Assembly: GCA_031263875.1 (NCBI GenBank)
Contig: JAISEX010000181.1
Coordinates: 1-6,620 of the forward strand
Source of the DNA: Eubacteriales Family XIII. Incertae Sedis bacterium
Lineage (GTDB): Bacteria > Bacillota > Clostridia > Peptostreptococcales > Anaerovoracaceae
Direction of reading: 5' to 3'
DNA length: 6,620 nucleotides
Below are positions 6,526 to 6,620 of the stretch, one piece after another (the first letter of the stretch is position 1; each line of letters opens with the position of its first letter). The translations under genes were made by a program, and so were the position numbers. Under the pieces are notes generated by a model, which was not told the DNA's origin, made no database searches, and saw nothing but the letters and a program-made list of their open reading frames with translations.

Positions 6526-6553
6526 TTACGCGGCTTTAGCCGCGATGTAAAAC
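6523..6553. repeat. Bulged inverted repeat upstream of the kinase gene
   Basis: On the plus strand GTTTTA + CGCGGC (6523-6534) pairs with GCCGCG (6539-6544) + TAAAAC (6548-6553). The result is 12 base pairs, a TTTA loop and a three-base ATG bulge. There is no U-run after it in either direction, so it is not a standard terminator, though the A/T outer arms may help in stopping transcription from the right. It might also be part of a dispersed intergenic repeat. Confidence 0.4.
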
Positions 6554-6618
6554 GGAGCATCTATCCCGTGCGCGTCGCCTTCGCTCGTACCTCGCTCCGG
6601 CTCCCTGTGTACGAAGTT
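6526..6618 (-). other. Open frame entering from the right edge: possible C-terminus of an upstream gene, or part of a repeat
   Basis: On the minus strand a frame is open from the right edge for 30 codons and ends with TAA at 6526-6528. The peptide ends in HGIDAPFYIAAKAA. The last codons and the stop lie within the left part of the bulged inverted repeat. No domain is recognisable, and 30 open codons in GC-rich DNA are not strong evidence of coding. If it is real, the upstream gene is on the same strand and ends about 155 bases before the kinase start. Confidence 0.2.
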
Positions 6619-6620
6619 TT

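Noticed and set aside
1..6620. CRISPR arrays, tRNA or rRNA genes, insertion sequences, prophage genes
   Set aside because: No regularly spaced repeats, cloverleaf-like segments, transposase motifs or terminal repeats were seen on either strand.

Overview
The window reads as a chromosomal segment of a bacterium, probably a Firmicute of the Clostridia type or a close relative. This is inferred from strong AGGAGG-type ribosome binding sites, a lipoprotein-anchored ABC binding protein, and a LytS/YesM-type kinase paired with an AraC-type response regulator. The coding regions look moderately GC-rich, while the gap upstream of the binding-protein gene is clearly AT-rich. No genus can be named from the sequence alone. 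All genes lie on the minus strand, so transcription runs from right to left.

Right part (about 4081-6620): a two-gene signalling unit. A soluble sensor histidine kinase, built as cupin + PocR-like ligand domain + LytS/YesM-type kinase core, is followed after 2 bases by a short response regulator (receiver domain + AraC-type DNA-binding domain). To the right of the kinase, about 250 bases hold a bulged inverted repeat and a 30-codon open frame entering from the edge. No convincing promoter was found there.

Middle (3803-4080): an AT-rich gap of 278 bases with a plausible sigma-70-type promoter facing the transporter genes. Just upstream of that promoter are an inverted repeat and a tandem 9-base repeat that could be regulator sites.

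Left part (1-3802): a branched-chain amino acid (LIV/HAAT) type ABC importer operon. The order is lipoprotein substrate-binding protein, a 109-base gap with a 13-bp hairpin, permease LivH, permease LivM (overlapping livH by 4 bases), and the start of ATPase LivG (overlapping livM by 1 base), which is cut by the left edge. A second ATPase (LivF) would be expected beyond the edge.

Working model (inference): the cytosolic kinase senses a small internal ligand through its cupin and PocR-like domains, phosphorylates the regulator, and the regulator controls the adjacent importer. PocR domains are associated with sensing small hydrocarbon-type molecules, so the importer may not carry leucine, isoleucine or valine. 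The kinase architecture and its pairing with a LIV-type importer are the most interesting content of the window.
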